Of a stretch of DNA of 9,488 bases, positions 1-6,856 are shown piece after piece. The DNA is from Bdellovibrio sp. CG10_big_fil_rev_8_21_14_0_10_47_8. GTDB taxonomy: Bacteria; Bdellovibrionota; Bdellovibrionia; Bdellovibrionales; Bdellovibrionaceae. Every line of letters begins with the position of its first letter. Position 1 is the first letter of the stretch. The notes below the pieces were generated by a model. The model worked only from the letters and a program-made list of their open reading frames with translations. It did not search any database and had not been told where the DNA came from. The translations under genes were made by a program, and so were the position numbers. The DNA is taken from positions 1 through 9,488 of the forward strand of contig PEZR01000043.1 in NCBI GenBank assembly GCA_002773975.1, given 5' to 3'.

Positions 1-239
1 TGCCAAAGATGGGTCATATCCTTCAGGACCGTGGCGTTCACCACTGCATTGTCAAAAGAGATCGAAACCTCGAGAACACCCAAGATGAGAGCCAATACAA
101 AATATTGCAGAGCCCCTGAAATTGTTCCATGATAATAAAAACCAATGGCCGCTGCGAGAGCAAGACCAACCAGCGTAACGATCAAAGAGCCTCGAAAAAA
201 TTTTAGGTTCTGGCGAATCATAGAGTTCAACGTTACCAT
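1..239 (-). CDS. DUF475 / TerC-related integral membrane protein, 5' part only (gene runs off the left edge)
   Basis: The first 79 codons of a minus-strand gene are visible; its 3' end lies outside the window. The translation starts MVTLNSMIRQ. It shows a hydrophobic segment at about residues 18-35, a second at about 42-58, and then the motif E57-x-S-x-SFDNAVVNA (61-69). An acidic residue followed by SFDNAVVNA is the hallmark of DUF475 proteins, a TerC-related family of polytopic inner-membrane proteins that may handle metal ions; the exact substrate is not established. The ATG at 239 has only a weak AGG four bases upstream. The frame stays open further upstream, and a second ATG at residue 7 (221) is possible. 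The gene is divergent from the outer-membrane barrel gene, with about 40 bp between the chosen starts. Family assignment is fairly confident; the start is less so. Confidence 0.75.
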   Translation of the reverse strand, partial: MVTLNSMIRQNLKFFRGSLIVTLVGLALAAAIGFYYHGTISGALQYFVLALILGVLEVSISFDNAVVNATVLKDMTHLW

Positions 240-279
240 TACCTGCAAGACTTCTGCAATTGAAAGGCGTGCACAATCT

Positions 280-1299
280 ATGAAACTAAGTCAGAAAATA
301 TCCGGGGTCTCCAGGACTCTTTCAATGACGAACCCAACGACACCGTTTTTTTTGATGGTTTTGTATATTTCTATCGCAACCTCTGTCAGCAATGCCCAGG
401 ATTTCTTAGTGGACCTTGGCAACATGGGGCCAGCCAAAACCTCACTGCGGCTGTCGGCGTTTGATGAACCACAAATTTCTGGAGACCGCAACCTCGCCCC
501 AAGCTCACAACAAAAGGTCAACTTGTCCATCCCGGTCAATCGCGCTGAAACGGACCCGACCTCTGCTTCATGGCGATGGGAACAGTTGAACCTGAACAGC
601 GATGAGGTTCTCAATACAGGAGCCGAAATCACTTCTGCCCTTTACAAATCAGAATATGGCGTCAACTATCGGCATTTTGAAAGCAGGCAAAAATTTTGGG
701 GCGGATCCGTTTCATTTGGCTCTGCCAGCGACCATCCCTTTCAATCCAAAGACACCTCTACCTTGTCCGCAAATTTATTTTACTCAAACAGTGATGACAG
801 CATTCATCGCTGGATTTGGCTCTTGAATTATTCAAACAATCGAACTTTTGCCAACGAGATCCCTCTGCCCGGCTTTGCCTATATCTATCGACCCAGTGCG
901 GACTTTATGGGTGTTTTTGGTTTTCCGTTTGCCCTGGTGAAATGGAAGTGGTCCGACCGTTGGAGTGGCCTTGGTATGCTGGGGCCCTATACATACAAGG
1001 CCGAAGCCTCTTACTCGATCGGCGGCCCCCTGCAAATCTATCTGAGCTCCGAGTCTTCATTGCAGGCCTTTTTTCGAGAGGACAGAGACCACGAGAAAAA
1101 CCGTTTATTTTATGGCGAAAATCAGGCCGTATGGGGCTTCCGGGGCCCCCTGAACCAAGAGGTTCGTTTCGATATTTTTGCGGGACTTGTTTTTGATCGC
1201 AATCTCTATGAGGGTGAGAACTATAGCTACAACCGTCGGGATCATCTGCTCTTAGAAAATCGTTGGATCTTGGGTTCGACCCTGTCAGCTCGCTTCTAA
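280..1299 (+). CDS. Predicted outer-membrane beta-barrel protein, 339 aa
   Basis: Exported protein without a recognised function. The N-terminus has basic residues (K2, K6, R12), a hydrophobic stretch at about 22-36 and a likely signal-peptidase site after S-N-A39, leaving QDFLVDLG at the mature N-terminus. After about 50 polar residues come alternating hydrophobic and aromatic strands rich in Trp and Tyr, typical of a barrel wall. The last residues are LSARF, and a terminal Phe is the usual BAM recognition signal. There is no cysteine. The segment PLPGFAYIY (195-203) reminds me of DUF6268-type barrels, but this is from memory and unchecked. The ATG at 280 gives a basic n-region. The ATG at 325 has a better-spaced AGGA (313-316, 8 nt) but leaves no positive charge before the hydrophobic core. 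Its stop interlocks with that of the convergent barrel gene. Role could be a porin, a lipid channel or a structural barrel. Confidence 0.72.
   Translation: MKLSQKISGVSRTLSMTNPTTPFFLMVLYISIATSVSNAQDFLVDLGNMGPAKTSLRLSAFDEPQISGDRNLAPSSQQKVNLSIPVNRAETDPTSASWRWEQLNLNSDEVLNTGAEITSALYKSEYGVNYRHFESRQKFWGGSVSFGSASDHPFQSKDTSTLSANLFYSNSDDSIHRWIWLLNYSNNRTFANEIPLPGFAYIYRPSADFMGVFGFPFALVKWKWSDRWSGLGMLGPYTYKAEASYSIGGPLQIYLSSESSLQAFFREDRDHEKNRLFYGENQAVWGFRGPLNQEVRFDIFAGLVFDRNLYEGENYSYNRRDHLLLENRWILGSTLSARF
297..325 (-). promoter_or_regulatory. Candidate sigma70-type promoter for the DUF475 gene
   Basis: On the minus strand TTGAAA (325-320, five of six to the -35 consensus) is followed after exactly 17 bp by GATATT (302-297, four of six to the -10 consensus). 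Transcription would begin near 290 and give a leader of about 50 bases before the ATG at 239. The element lies across the first codons of the divergent barrel gene. If it is active, the two genes share overlapping control DNA. Prediction from spacing and consensus only. Confidence 0.3.
1296..1299. other. Interlocked stop codons of two convergent genes
   Basis: TAA of the plus-strand barrel gene occupies 1297-1299 and TAG of the minus-strand barrel gene occupies 1298-1296, so the reading frames overlap tail to tail by four bases. There is no room for a terminator between them. Each transcript must run into the other gene's coding strand before ending. Confidence 0.95.
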
Positions 1300-3299
1300 A
1301 AACGATAACCAATACCAACCGTGCCGTAAAAAGTAGAGAAAGCAAGTCGCGTGGATATGGAACCCACTCTTTTTGAAATATCATACTGTTTAACACCAAA
1401 ACCAGCTTCTCCAAAAAATGAATTGGTCCACATCACTTGGCCATGAAAGTTCAAAGCCCATGTCCCATTGCCCGCCCCGGCCTGATTGACCGACAGCTTG
1501 TCAGTGACGGAACTTGCGTAATAGATAAATTCCAGATCGACCCACTTGGGGTATTTCATAAATGGAAAGTAGCTAATCCACTTGTCAAAGATCTTGGGCA
1601 TAGATCTGGCCCAAAAAATACCGCCCCCAAAAAACTGCCCCTCAAAAATGTCATAAGACAAACGTTGATACCCCAACAACAAACCCCAAGTTTCATCACG
1701 AGCCCATAGGCCCGGATTCAATCGATACTTGAGTTCGGCCGTATCAACATTTAGATCATCCTGTCGACCTCCAATTTTTAAAGCGCCGGAGCTCTGAAAA
1801 GTCTTTGCGCTGAGCCCCCATCTTTGTCTGGCGATGTAATAATTGGTCCATCCAAAAAAATCTTCGAACCAATAGTTGAAGGCCAATTCAGTCATCATCA
1901 AAATATTGTTTTCGGAGCTCATGGTCCCTGACAACCGAGCACTGATTTCACGGGGGTAGCCCTTGTACAATTCATAATATGATTTATAGGTTTTCTCCCC
2001 GTCGGTCAGGGTGAGATAGCTGCGATTCATCTCTCCTCTTTTTTTGGCCCCAAACCTCCATGTAAACTCCATCTTGTCCTTGGAGGTAACCGCCACCGAG
2101 TTTTCTTGACTGGCGATGTCCAGCTCTGCCGGCTTACGACCAAAAACCTTTACTCCGTCAACATAGGTCCCCTCAACCGTTCTTCGGTCAACATAAGGGC
2201 GCAATTCCGTGGAGGGCAGATAATGGAACTCGAATCTTTGTCGAAAAATTCCGCCGCCTTTCCCCGGAACCATCAAAGATGAAGACTTGCTCGATACCTT
2301 GAGCTTCCAAAATTGCCTGAGGTCACCGATGGTTTGTTGCCATCCGATCATTTCAAAAAAACGACTCATCTTTTCAGCTCTTGTCTGCTCCGCATCGGTC
2401 AGAGGGTGCGGGCCTTCGATGATCATAGAGATGTCGTCTTGTGCGGGTTCCTTTGAGATATCGATAAAGTGTACGGCCTGAGGACGAGCGGAAAACTCAA
2501 AGCTCATTCCTGATCTGAGCTCTGCATAGAACTGCACCGGTTCGCCCAATGGAACTTCTAACTCATCTCTCAGTTTGGCCTCTTGATTCATAAAAATCAC
2601 CCGAGGTGGAGCCGCGGAAACTGGAACCAAAGCCAGACGCCAAGATCGTTTTTGTCGAATCACTTCATAAAAAGCAGAACAAACCCGGGTCACACCTTCG
2701 TCCTTGTTTTCAGAAAAACAGGCCCGAAATGGCTCATTCACCTGAGCTAGAGGATTTTTGGCATTGGTCAGATGTCGCTGACCATATTGGATTTGAAAAA
2801 GCGGCGCCTTGGAAATCTCTTCTGGGCTGAGACCAGCTTTTTTGAGCGCAGCTCTCCAGTCCTTTAAGCTTTCTCTCCAGGATCTTTTTTCGTCTTCGCC
2901 GATGCGTAAACTCCACAGAACCTTTCCCGTTCGTGAAATCAGTTCAAGATTTCCCTCTTCCAGCACATGATCGGGCCAACGAAAAAGAAAAACCATCTCT
3001 CGCCGCGCGGATGCCGGCAAAACCTTGGACAAACGAGAATCCAAGCGCGACGCTGGTAACACATTGAGCATCAAATTCTTGGGATCGATGGTGAGTGGGC
3101 CCATTTGCAAACTATGACCGTCTGAGCTTTCAAGGTCATAAATGACGTCAATAGGCAGAAGCTGAAATCCCTCGCCCACTGCATCGAAAGACAGCGGCAC
3201 CGAGAAATCTTTGCTTTGAACTTCGCGGCTAGAGGCCCCGGACACCCGAATCGATGCTCCAAAAAGGCTCAAGATGATGATAAAAAACCAATTTCTCAA
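1296..3299 (-). CDS. Large exported protein with periplasmic region and C-terminal outer-membrane barrel, 667 aa
   Basis: I do not recognise this family. From the TTG at 3299 the protein begins with a short signal peptide (RNWFFIIILSLFGA, cleavage probably near SGA-SS at 22-23). About 430 residues follow with mixed beta and helical character. They include the only two cysteines (about C194 and C207, 13 apart), which could form a periplasmic disulfide. From about residue 448 (PREISARLSG) to the end the sequence alternates aromatic and polar residues (NYWFEDFFGWTNYYIA, GGGIFWA, YGTVGIGYRF) and finishes with Phe, as an outer-membrane barrel does. Start choice: the TTG at 3299 has AAGGA eight bases upstream, whereas the TTG at 3320 has no ribosome site. 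The gene is divergent from the reductase gene and converges with the 339-residue barrel gene. A surface or secretion-related structural role is possible, but function is unknown. Confidence 0.72.
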   Translation of the reverse strand: MRNWFFIIILSLFGASIRVSGASSREVQSKDFSVPLSFDAVGEGFQLLPIDVIYDLESSDGHSLQMGPLTIDPKNLMLNVLPASRLDSRLSKVLPASARREMVFLFRWPDHVLEEGNLELISRTGKVLWSLRIGEDEKRSWRESLKDWRAALKKAGLSPEEISKAPLFQIQYGQRHLTNAKNPLAQVNEPFRACFSENKDEGVTRVCSAFYEVIRQKRSWRLALVPVSAAPPRVIFMNQEAKLRDELEVPLGEPVQFYAELRSGMSFEFSARPQAVHFIDISKEPAQDDISMIIEGPHPLTDAEQTRAEKMSRFFEMIGWQQTIGDLRQFWKLKVSSKSSSLMVPGKGGGIFRQRFEFHYLPSTELRPYVDRRTVEGTYVDGVKVFGRKPAELDIASQENSVAVTSKDKMEFTWRFGAKKRGEMNRSYLTLTDGEKTYKSYYELYKGYPREISARLSGTMSSENNILMMTELAFNYWFEDFFGWTNYYIARQRWGLSAKTFQSSGALKIGGRQDDLNVDTAELKYRLNPGLWARDETWGLLLGYQRLSYDIFEGQFFGGGIFWARSMPKIFDKWISYFPFMKYPKWVDLEFIYYASSVTDKLSVNQAGAGNGTWALNFHGQVMWTNSFFGEAGFGVKQYDISKRVGSISTRLAFSTFYGTVGIGYRF

Positions 3300-3307
3300 G
3301 ATGTTGA

Positions 3308-3312
3308 TCCTT
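3308..3312 (-). promoter_or_regulatory. Ribosome binding site that fixes a TTG start
   Basis: AAGGA on the minus strand is followed by the 8-nt spacer TCAACATC and then TTG at 3299. This supports the downstream TTG over the in-frame TTG at 3320, which has no purine-rich element at a workable distance. The chosen start also places the hydrophobic signal core two residues from the N-terminus, as expected. Confidence 0.6.
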
Positions 3313-3352
3313 GATGTCAAAAAGGAACAGTTGTAGTTTGCTCTATTCTACA

Positions 3353-3358
3353 GAAAGG
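3353..3358 (+). promoter_or_regulatory. Ribosome binding site of the reductase gene
   Basis: GAAAGG lies eight bases before the ATG at 3367. The gap 3300-3366 is the divergent control region between the large barrel gene and the reductase operon. TAGAAT (minus, 3350-3345) resembles a -10 box for the barrel gene and TATTCT (plus, 3344-3349) resembles one for the operon, but neither has a convincing -35 partner. Confidence 0.55.
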
Positions 3359-3366
3359 CTCCTGAA

Positions 3367-4086
3367 ATGTCTTCCACTCGCATCCCTCACAAGATGAAAG
3401 TCGCGGAAATTATTGATCATACTCATCACGTCCGAGAACTGGTGATCGTTCCAACAGAGCCCAGCGAATTCACATTCAAGGCCGGGCAGTTCATTACCCT
3501 CCACGTGCCTCAGGAACCAAAACCGGTTCTGCGGGCCTATTCCATTGCCTCGGATGACCGTGAAAAACAGGGTTTTCGTTTGTTGTTTAAGTACGTTCCC
3601 GAGGGAATTGCCTCGACCTATGTCTGGTCACTAAAGGGCTCCGAGATCTTGTCTGTCACTGGACCTTTTGGGCGTGTTTTTTTTAAAGAGCCTCCCAGTG
3701 AACAAATTATTTTTCTCAATACTGGCACCGGCCTGTCCCAGCATTACTGTTATCTGATGTCGAAAAAGGAACTTTTTCCCAAAGTCCGTTATCGCATGCT
3801 GTTTGGCGTGCGCACAGAGCAAGATGTTTATTACCAACCACAACTTGAAGCTCTAAAAAAAGAACTTCCGGATTTTCAATACGAGTACGTGATTAGCCGC
3901 CCCACCGAGAACTGGACTGGGAAACGTGGATACGTGCAACACTTTCTGAGTGAGTTTGATTACAAAAATATCGACACCACTTTTTATCTTTGTGGAAACG
4001 GCGGGATGATCAAAGAGGTCAAGGCTCACCTAATTGAAAAGGATGGATTTGATAAATCCAAAATATTTGCCGAAGCTTTCGACTAG
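3367..4086 (+). CDS. Ferredoxin-NADP(+) reductase family flavoprotein, 239 aa
   Basis: Soluble FAD and NAD(P)H oxidoreductase. The N-terminal barrel carries the FAD motif R56-A-Y-S59 (family RxYS), an FAD phosphate-contact segment GIAST at 80-84 and GPFG at 99-102. The nucleotide-binding half has NTGTGLS at 118-124, where relatives usually read GTGIAP or GTGxxP. It also has CGNGGM at 209-214, the conserved Cys-Gly segment near the nicotinamide, and ends in AEAFD, matching the short acidic/aromatic tail of the family. Length is normal for a one-chain reductase without an iron-sulfur or globin domain, so it probably passes electrons between NADPH and a separate ferredoxin or flavodoxin. No such partner gene is in the window. 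It heads an apparent three-gene operon and its 3' end overlaps the permease gene. Family is confident; the electron partner is unknown. Confidence 0.9.
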   Translation: MSSTRIPHKMKVAEIIDHTHHVRELVIVPTEPSEFTFKAGQFITLHVPQEPKPVLRAYSIASDDREKQGFRLLFKYVPEGIASTYVWSLKGSEILSVTGPFGRVFFKEPPSEQIIFLNTGTGLSQHYCYLMSKKELFPKVRYRMLFGVRTEQDVYYQPQLEALKKELPDFQYEYVISRPTENWTGKRGYVQHFLSEFDYKNIDTTFYLCGNGGMIKEVKAHLIEKDGFDKSKIFAEAFD

Positions 4087-4945
4087 AACTCAGGCTTTTT
4101 CCGAACTCACTTTGGCGGGCGCCCTGTGGGGGTTCGGTTTTGTCGCGACCATTTGGGCCCTTCCGGCCCTGCATCCAGCGGCGATTGTTCTCTATCGATT
4201 TTTGGGGGCTTCGGCTGTTGGGATTTTGATTCTAGTCGCCCGAAAAAAGCCCTGGCCGGGCCTTAGAGCGGAAGCAAAACTTGCACTGATTCCAGCTTTT
4301 TTTCTATGGAGCTCATTGGTCTTGCAGACTTGGGGACTCTTAACAACGACAGCCACCAATTCAGCATTCATTACCAGCTTGTATGTCGTCTTCATTCCTC
4401 TCTTTCGAGTGCTCACGCACCGTGAAAAACTGCATTGGCCCTATTTGGTTTGTTTGGCGCTTGCCCTTGTCGGCACCGCCCTGATTGTACAAATTCAGCT
4501 CTTGGCTGCCATGAAGTGGGGGGATTTAATCACCCTGATCTGCGCATTTTTTGCGGCCATTCATATTCTTTTGATCGATCGAAGAGCGAAGGTTTCCGCA
4601 GATCCTTTTGCCTTCAATGTCTTTCAAGGTCTTTGGATCTGGATGCTCTGTCTGCCATTTGTCTTTTTTACGGATCGATGGAATGTTGGAGAGCTGAACT
4701 CTTATGGCTGGTGGGGTCTTGCCAGCCTTGCTCTGGGCTCATCCCTGGTGGCTTTTTATCTGCAGGTTCGCTCTCAAAAGAAGCTTCCACCAACAGTCGC
4801 AAGTCTGCTTTTTTTGATGGAGTCTCCTTTTTCTTGTTTGTTTGCCTATTTTCTCATTGGCGACCGATTGAGCCCGACGCAATGGCTCGGCGCTCTTTTG
4901 ATTCTGATTTCTTGTGTCGGAGTTTCTTGTCAAAAACAGAACTGA
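4043..4945 (+). CDS. EamA/DMT-superfamily permease, about 300 aa
   Basis: Inner-membrane transporter of the drug/metabolite (RhaT/EamA) superfamily, with about ten hydrophobic helices in two repeated halves. Visible family marks are ELTLAGALWGFGF at about 21-33 (first helix), QTWGLLTTTATNSAFITSLY at about 95-114, and MESPFSCLFAYFLIGDRLS at about 259-277, the usual ES/EP-containing ninth helix and following loop. Substrate cannot be told from sequence; relatives export amino acids, nucleobases or other metabolites. The gene starts inside the reductase gene. ATG 4043 sits directly against AAAAGG, TTG 4049 has the same AAGG six bases upstream, and TTG 4034 is also in frame. Any of these gives a coding overlap of roughly 38-53 bases, which implies translational coupling. 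All starts leave some 20 polar residues before helix 1. Confidence 0.87.
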   Translation: MDLINPKYLPKLSTRTQAFSELTLAGALWGFGFVATIWALPALHPAAIVLYRFLGASAVGILILVARKKPWPGLRAEAKLALIPAFFLWSSLVLQTWGLLTTTATNSAFITSLYVVFIPLFRVLTHREKLHWPYLVCLALALVGTALIVQIQLLAAMKWGDLITLICAFFAAIHILLIDRRAKVSADPFAFNVFQGLWIWMLCLPFVFFTDRWNVGELNSYGWWGLASLALGSSLVAFYLQVRSQKKLPPTVASLLFLMESPFSCLFAYFLIGDRLSPTQWLGALLILISCVGVSCQKQN

Positions 4946-4948
4946 GGA
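4944..4948 (+). promoter_or_regulatory. GAGGA ribosome site overlapping the permease stop, serving the CLC gene
   Basis: GAGGA begins inside the TGA stop of the permease gene (4943-4945). It is six bases from an in-frame CTG (4955) but fifteen from the GTG at 4964. Either the CLC protein starts at the rare codon CTG with three extra residues, or GTG is used with a long spacer, perhaps by re-initiating ribosomes. Confidence 0.45.
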
Positions 4949-4963
4949 CTTACCCTGTTCTCA

Positions 4964-6127
4964 GTGATCAAAAAAATAATTCTTCTTCCCCTTGTCAGTT
5001 TGAGCGTCGGCACCGCCGTCGGTTTTTTTCTGTACACTTTGGAAAGAACCATTGTCTTTTTTGAAAGCTATTGGATGTGGCTTATCTGGTTTTTGCCGGC
5101 GGTAGCTCTGGTTGTGGGATATATCGAAACCAAAAAACAGGCCCATCGTTTTGGAGATACGGAAAGCCTTTTGGCCGAAGTCAAAAATCCCCTCAAGCAT
5201 GTGCACTGGTTTTTAGCTCCTTGGATCTATCTGACCACGTTGGTTTACCACTGGGCTGGAGCTTCGGTCGGAAGAGAGTCCTCAGCCATTCAGATGAGTG
5301 GCTCCATTGCGGAAAGTCTGGGCCGACTTCTTTCCATTGACTATCGTGATCGACCGATTTTGATTCGCACGGGACTGGCGGCTGGATTTGGGGCGGCCTT
5401 TGGGGTCCCATGGGCTGGAACTGTTTTTTCACTTGAGTCCGCATGGACAAAACGAAAAGGGGACTGGTTATGGGCCCCGTTTTATTTGGCTTCCAGTTGG
5501 GGGGCTTACCTTTGGACGGGTTTTTTAAATATTCATCACAGCCACTGGCAAAGTTTAGAGATCAATTTTTATGATTTCAGATTTTCCTCATATGCAGTTT
5601 TTGCCGGCGCTTTGATTTTGATCTGTTTGCTCTATGAGTTCCTTTTCAAAACACTCGCGACCTATTTGAAAATGATTCCCTGGTGGTTACGACTCGGAGG
5701 CGCGGCCTTGATGATTCTTGGGCTCACTTTGTGGGTGGGACTGCCCCGCTATAATAGTCTGGGATTAGATCTTTTGCATCAGTCCTTTCAAAGCCCAAGT
5801 TCTTGGCAGGACGCCTTTAAAAAATTGGTGTTTACTTTTATTTCCACCGTCGCGGGGATGAAAGGGGGCGAAGTCACGCCATTGATGGCCTCAGGCGCAC
5901 TGTGGGGAAGTTGGTTGAGCCAACAGGTCCCTGTTCTTAGTTTTCAGTTGGGCGCCGCCGTTGGCTTGGTCAGTCTGTTTTGTTCACGCCTGAGAATTCC
6001 CGTCACTGGAACAATCATGTTGGTCGAATTTTTTGGTTGGAAGGCGGCCCTGGTTGGCGCACCGATTTTGTTGCTCACCGAAGCGGGGCATCGACAATTT
6101 TTTTCGAAAAAATCATCTGAAGTCTGA
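4964..6127 (+). CDS. CLC-family anion channel/transporter, CLC-F-like branch, 387 aa
   Basis: Polytopic inner-membrane protein of the voltage-gated chloride channel (CLC) fold. Motifs in order: GDTESLL (64-70), at the place of the usual anion filter; GASVGRESSAIQMSG (99-113), matching GREGPxxxxG with E105 as the gating glutamate; GAAFGVPWAGTVFSLE (143-158), matching GxFxxPxxGxxFxxE; RYNSLGL (262-268); GGEVTPLMASGA (301-312); and PVTGTIMLVEFFG (346-358). The GGEVTPL segment, the RYxxLGL segment and the short chain without CBS domains resemble the bacterial CLC-F-like group, which includes fluoride/proton antiporters. Odd points: GP of GREGP is replaced by SS, and neither GSGIP nor an obvious CLC-F filter is present. 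Transported ion (chloride, fluoride or other) is therefore unresolved. It is the last gene of the reductase-permease-CLC run, 18 bp after the permease stop. GTG is the assigned start; CTG at 4955 is an alternative. Confidence 0.88.
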   Translation: MIKKIILLPLVSLSVGTAVGFFLYTLERTIVFFESYWMWLIWFLPAVALVVGYIETKKQAHRFGDTESLLAEVKNPLKHVHWFLAPWIYLTTLVYHWAGASVGRESSAIQMSGSIAESLGRLLSIDYRDRPILIRTGLAAGFGAAFGVPWAGTVFSLESAWTKRKGDWLWAPFYLASSWGAYLWTGFLNIHHSHWQSLEINFYDFRFSSYAVFAGALILICLLYEFLFKTLATYLKMIPWWLRLGGAALMILGLTLWVGLPRYNSLGLDLLHQSFQSPSSWQDAFKKLVFTFISTVAGMKGGEVTPLMASGALWGSWLSQQVPVLSFQLGAAVGLVSLFCSRLRIPVTGTIMLVEFFGWKAALVGAPILLLTEAGHRQFFSKKSSEV

Positions 6128-6152
6128 GAACTTGTTCTTGTTTGAATGAGCC

Positions 6153-6782
6153 TTAGGCCGCTTTTTTGATTTCTTGTTCTTCCTGGGACAAACTTTTTAG
6201 TTTTTCATCCAGCTGAGTCATTGCTTGTTCAATGCTGATGGCCTTTTCCGTCACTGAATTGGGGTCACTCTGCACAGAGGGACGACGAATTGTCTGCAAA
6301 TCCATCTCATCTAAACACAAAATTCGAAAAACAGAGAACAGCTCTTTCATTTGAACCATCACTGTTTCCATTTCTTTATGGAGCTTACTGGTCAAACTCT
6401 GTTGCAAATAAGATCTTGTAATGGAAACAAAGGCCTCTTTCACCACTGGCTTTTCCAGGATATAAAATACTCCACTGTTGGCAGCGTTGATGGCTTTTTC
6501 TTTATCTAAATAAGCTGACAATAAAATCGTGGTCACATCAGGTCTGAGTTTAACGACCTCTTGAATCAACTCTATACCCTTCATCTTGGGCATCATAAAG
6601 TCGGAAATTAAAACATCCGGATCAAAAGAGGGATTTTCTTTGATAAATCGAAGAGCCTCCAAGGGATCCGTGAAGGCCTGAACATCGGCATCAACGGACT
6701 TTAAATTCATCTTATACAGATTTAGAAGATCTTTTTCGTCATCGACCAACAAAATAGACTGTCTTTTTTTAGGGCCTGCCAT
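6153..6782 (-). CDS. Stand-alone response regulator (receiver domain plus C-terminal helical tail), 209 aa
   Basis: Cytoplasmic two-component receiver. Residues 8-125 form a CheY-like domain with the acidic pocket D14-D15, the phospho-acceptor D61 in ISDFMMPKMKG, the switch residue S89, an aromatic switch at F106/Y107, and K111 in EKP. No DNA-binding, enzymatic or HPt domain follows. The tail (about 126-209) is mostly helical and charged. Its end (about 178-206: EKAISIEQAMTQLDEKLKSLSQEEQE) could form a short coiled coil for partner binding or dimerisation. The ATG at 6782 has a strong GAGGAG seven bases upstream, so the start is firm. The gene is divergent from the hybrid kinase, an obvious candidate phosphodonor. 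It converges with the CLC gene with 25 bp between stops and no clear terminator there. Output mode is unknown; protein-protein signalling is the natural inference. Confidence 0.92.
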   Translation of the reverse strand: MAGPKKRQSILLVDDEKDLLNLYKMNLKSVDADVQAFTDPLEALRFIKENPSFDPDVLISDFMMPKMKGIELIQEVVKLRPDVTTILLSAYLDKEKAINAANSGVFYILEKPVVKEAFVSITRSYLQQSLTSKLHKEMETVMVQMKELFSVFRILCLDEMDLQTIRRPSVQSDPNSVTEKAISIEQAMTQLDEKLKSLSQEEQEIKKAA

Positions 6783-6789
6783 TTTAAAT

Positions 6790-6795
6790 CTCCTC
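6790..6795 (-). promoter_or_regulatory. Strong ribosome binding site of the response regulator
   Basis: GAGGAG on the minus strand is seven bases before ATG 6782. It is the best Shine-Dalgarno match in the window and contrasts with the divergent kinase gene, which has no recognisable one. This suggests the regulator is made in excess of the kinase. Confidence 0.7.
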
Positions 6796-6828
6796 GTGTC
6801 CTAAACCCATATCGGCAGAATCAGAACT

Positions 6829-6856
6829 TTCATAAAAACTTCTCACTCTGAGACAA
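6829..6856 (-). promoter_or_regulatory. Candidate promoter for the response regulator gene
   Basis: TTGTCT (6856-6851) and TATGAA (6834-6829) on the minus strand are 16 bp apart. Each matches the sigma70 hexamers at four of six positions. Transcription would start near 6822 and leave a leader of about 40 bases with the GAGGAG ribosome site. The -35 hexamer runs into the first copy of the CAATCTA repeat cluster. Weak prediction from consensus only. Confidence 0.3.

Noticed and set aside
52..276. A 74-codon minus-strand frame at the left edge
   Set aside because: The neighbouring frame on the same strand encodes the DUF475 motif SFDNAVVNA with two hydrophobic helices; this frame is its shadow.
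905..1414. A 169-codon minus-strand frame antisense to the first barrel gene
   Set aside because: Its composition is low-quality (many Arg, Ser, Pro; no signal or motif), and it overlaps two frames with coherent signal peptides and barrel ends.
4435..5064. A 209-codon plus-strand frame overlapping the permease and CLC genes
   Set aside because: It is an out-of-frame shadow: Cys/Ser/Phe-rich with no motif, while the overlapped frames give clear EamA and CLC proteins.
6099..6112. Perfect 14-bp palindrome TTTTTTCGAAAAAA near the CLC stop, considered as a terminator
   Set aside because: The stem is almost all A/T and lies inside the CLC coding end (FFSKKS). It is not a GC-rich stem followed by a T-run on either strand.
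1..6127. A combined ion-stress or resistance module (TerC-related protein, EamA, CLC)
   Set aside because: The genes lie on different strands and transcription units, separated by two unrelated barrel genes. Nothing in the sequence links them functionally.
6125..6150. Short stem AGAAC-TT-GTTCT between the CLC and regulator stops, considered as a terminator
   Set aside because: Only five pairs with a two-base loop and no T-run; too weak to call.
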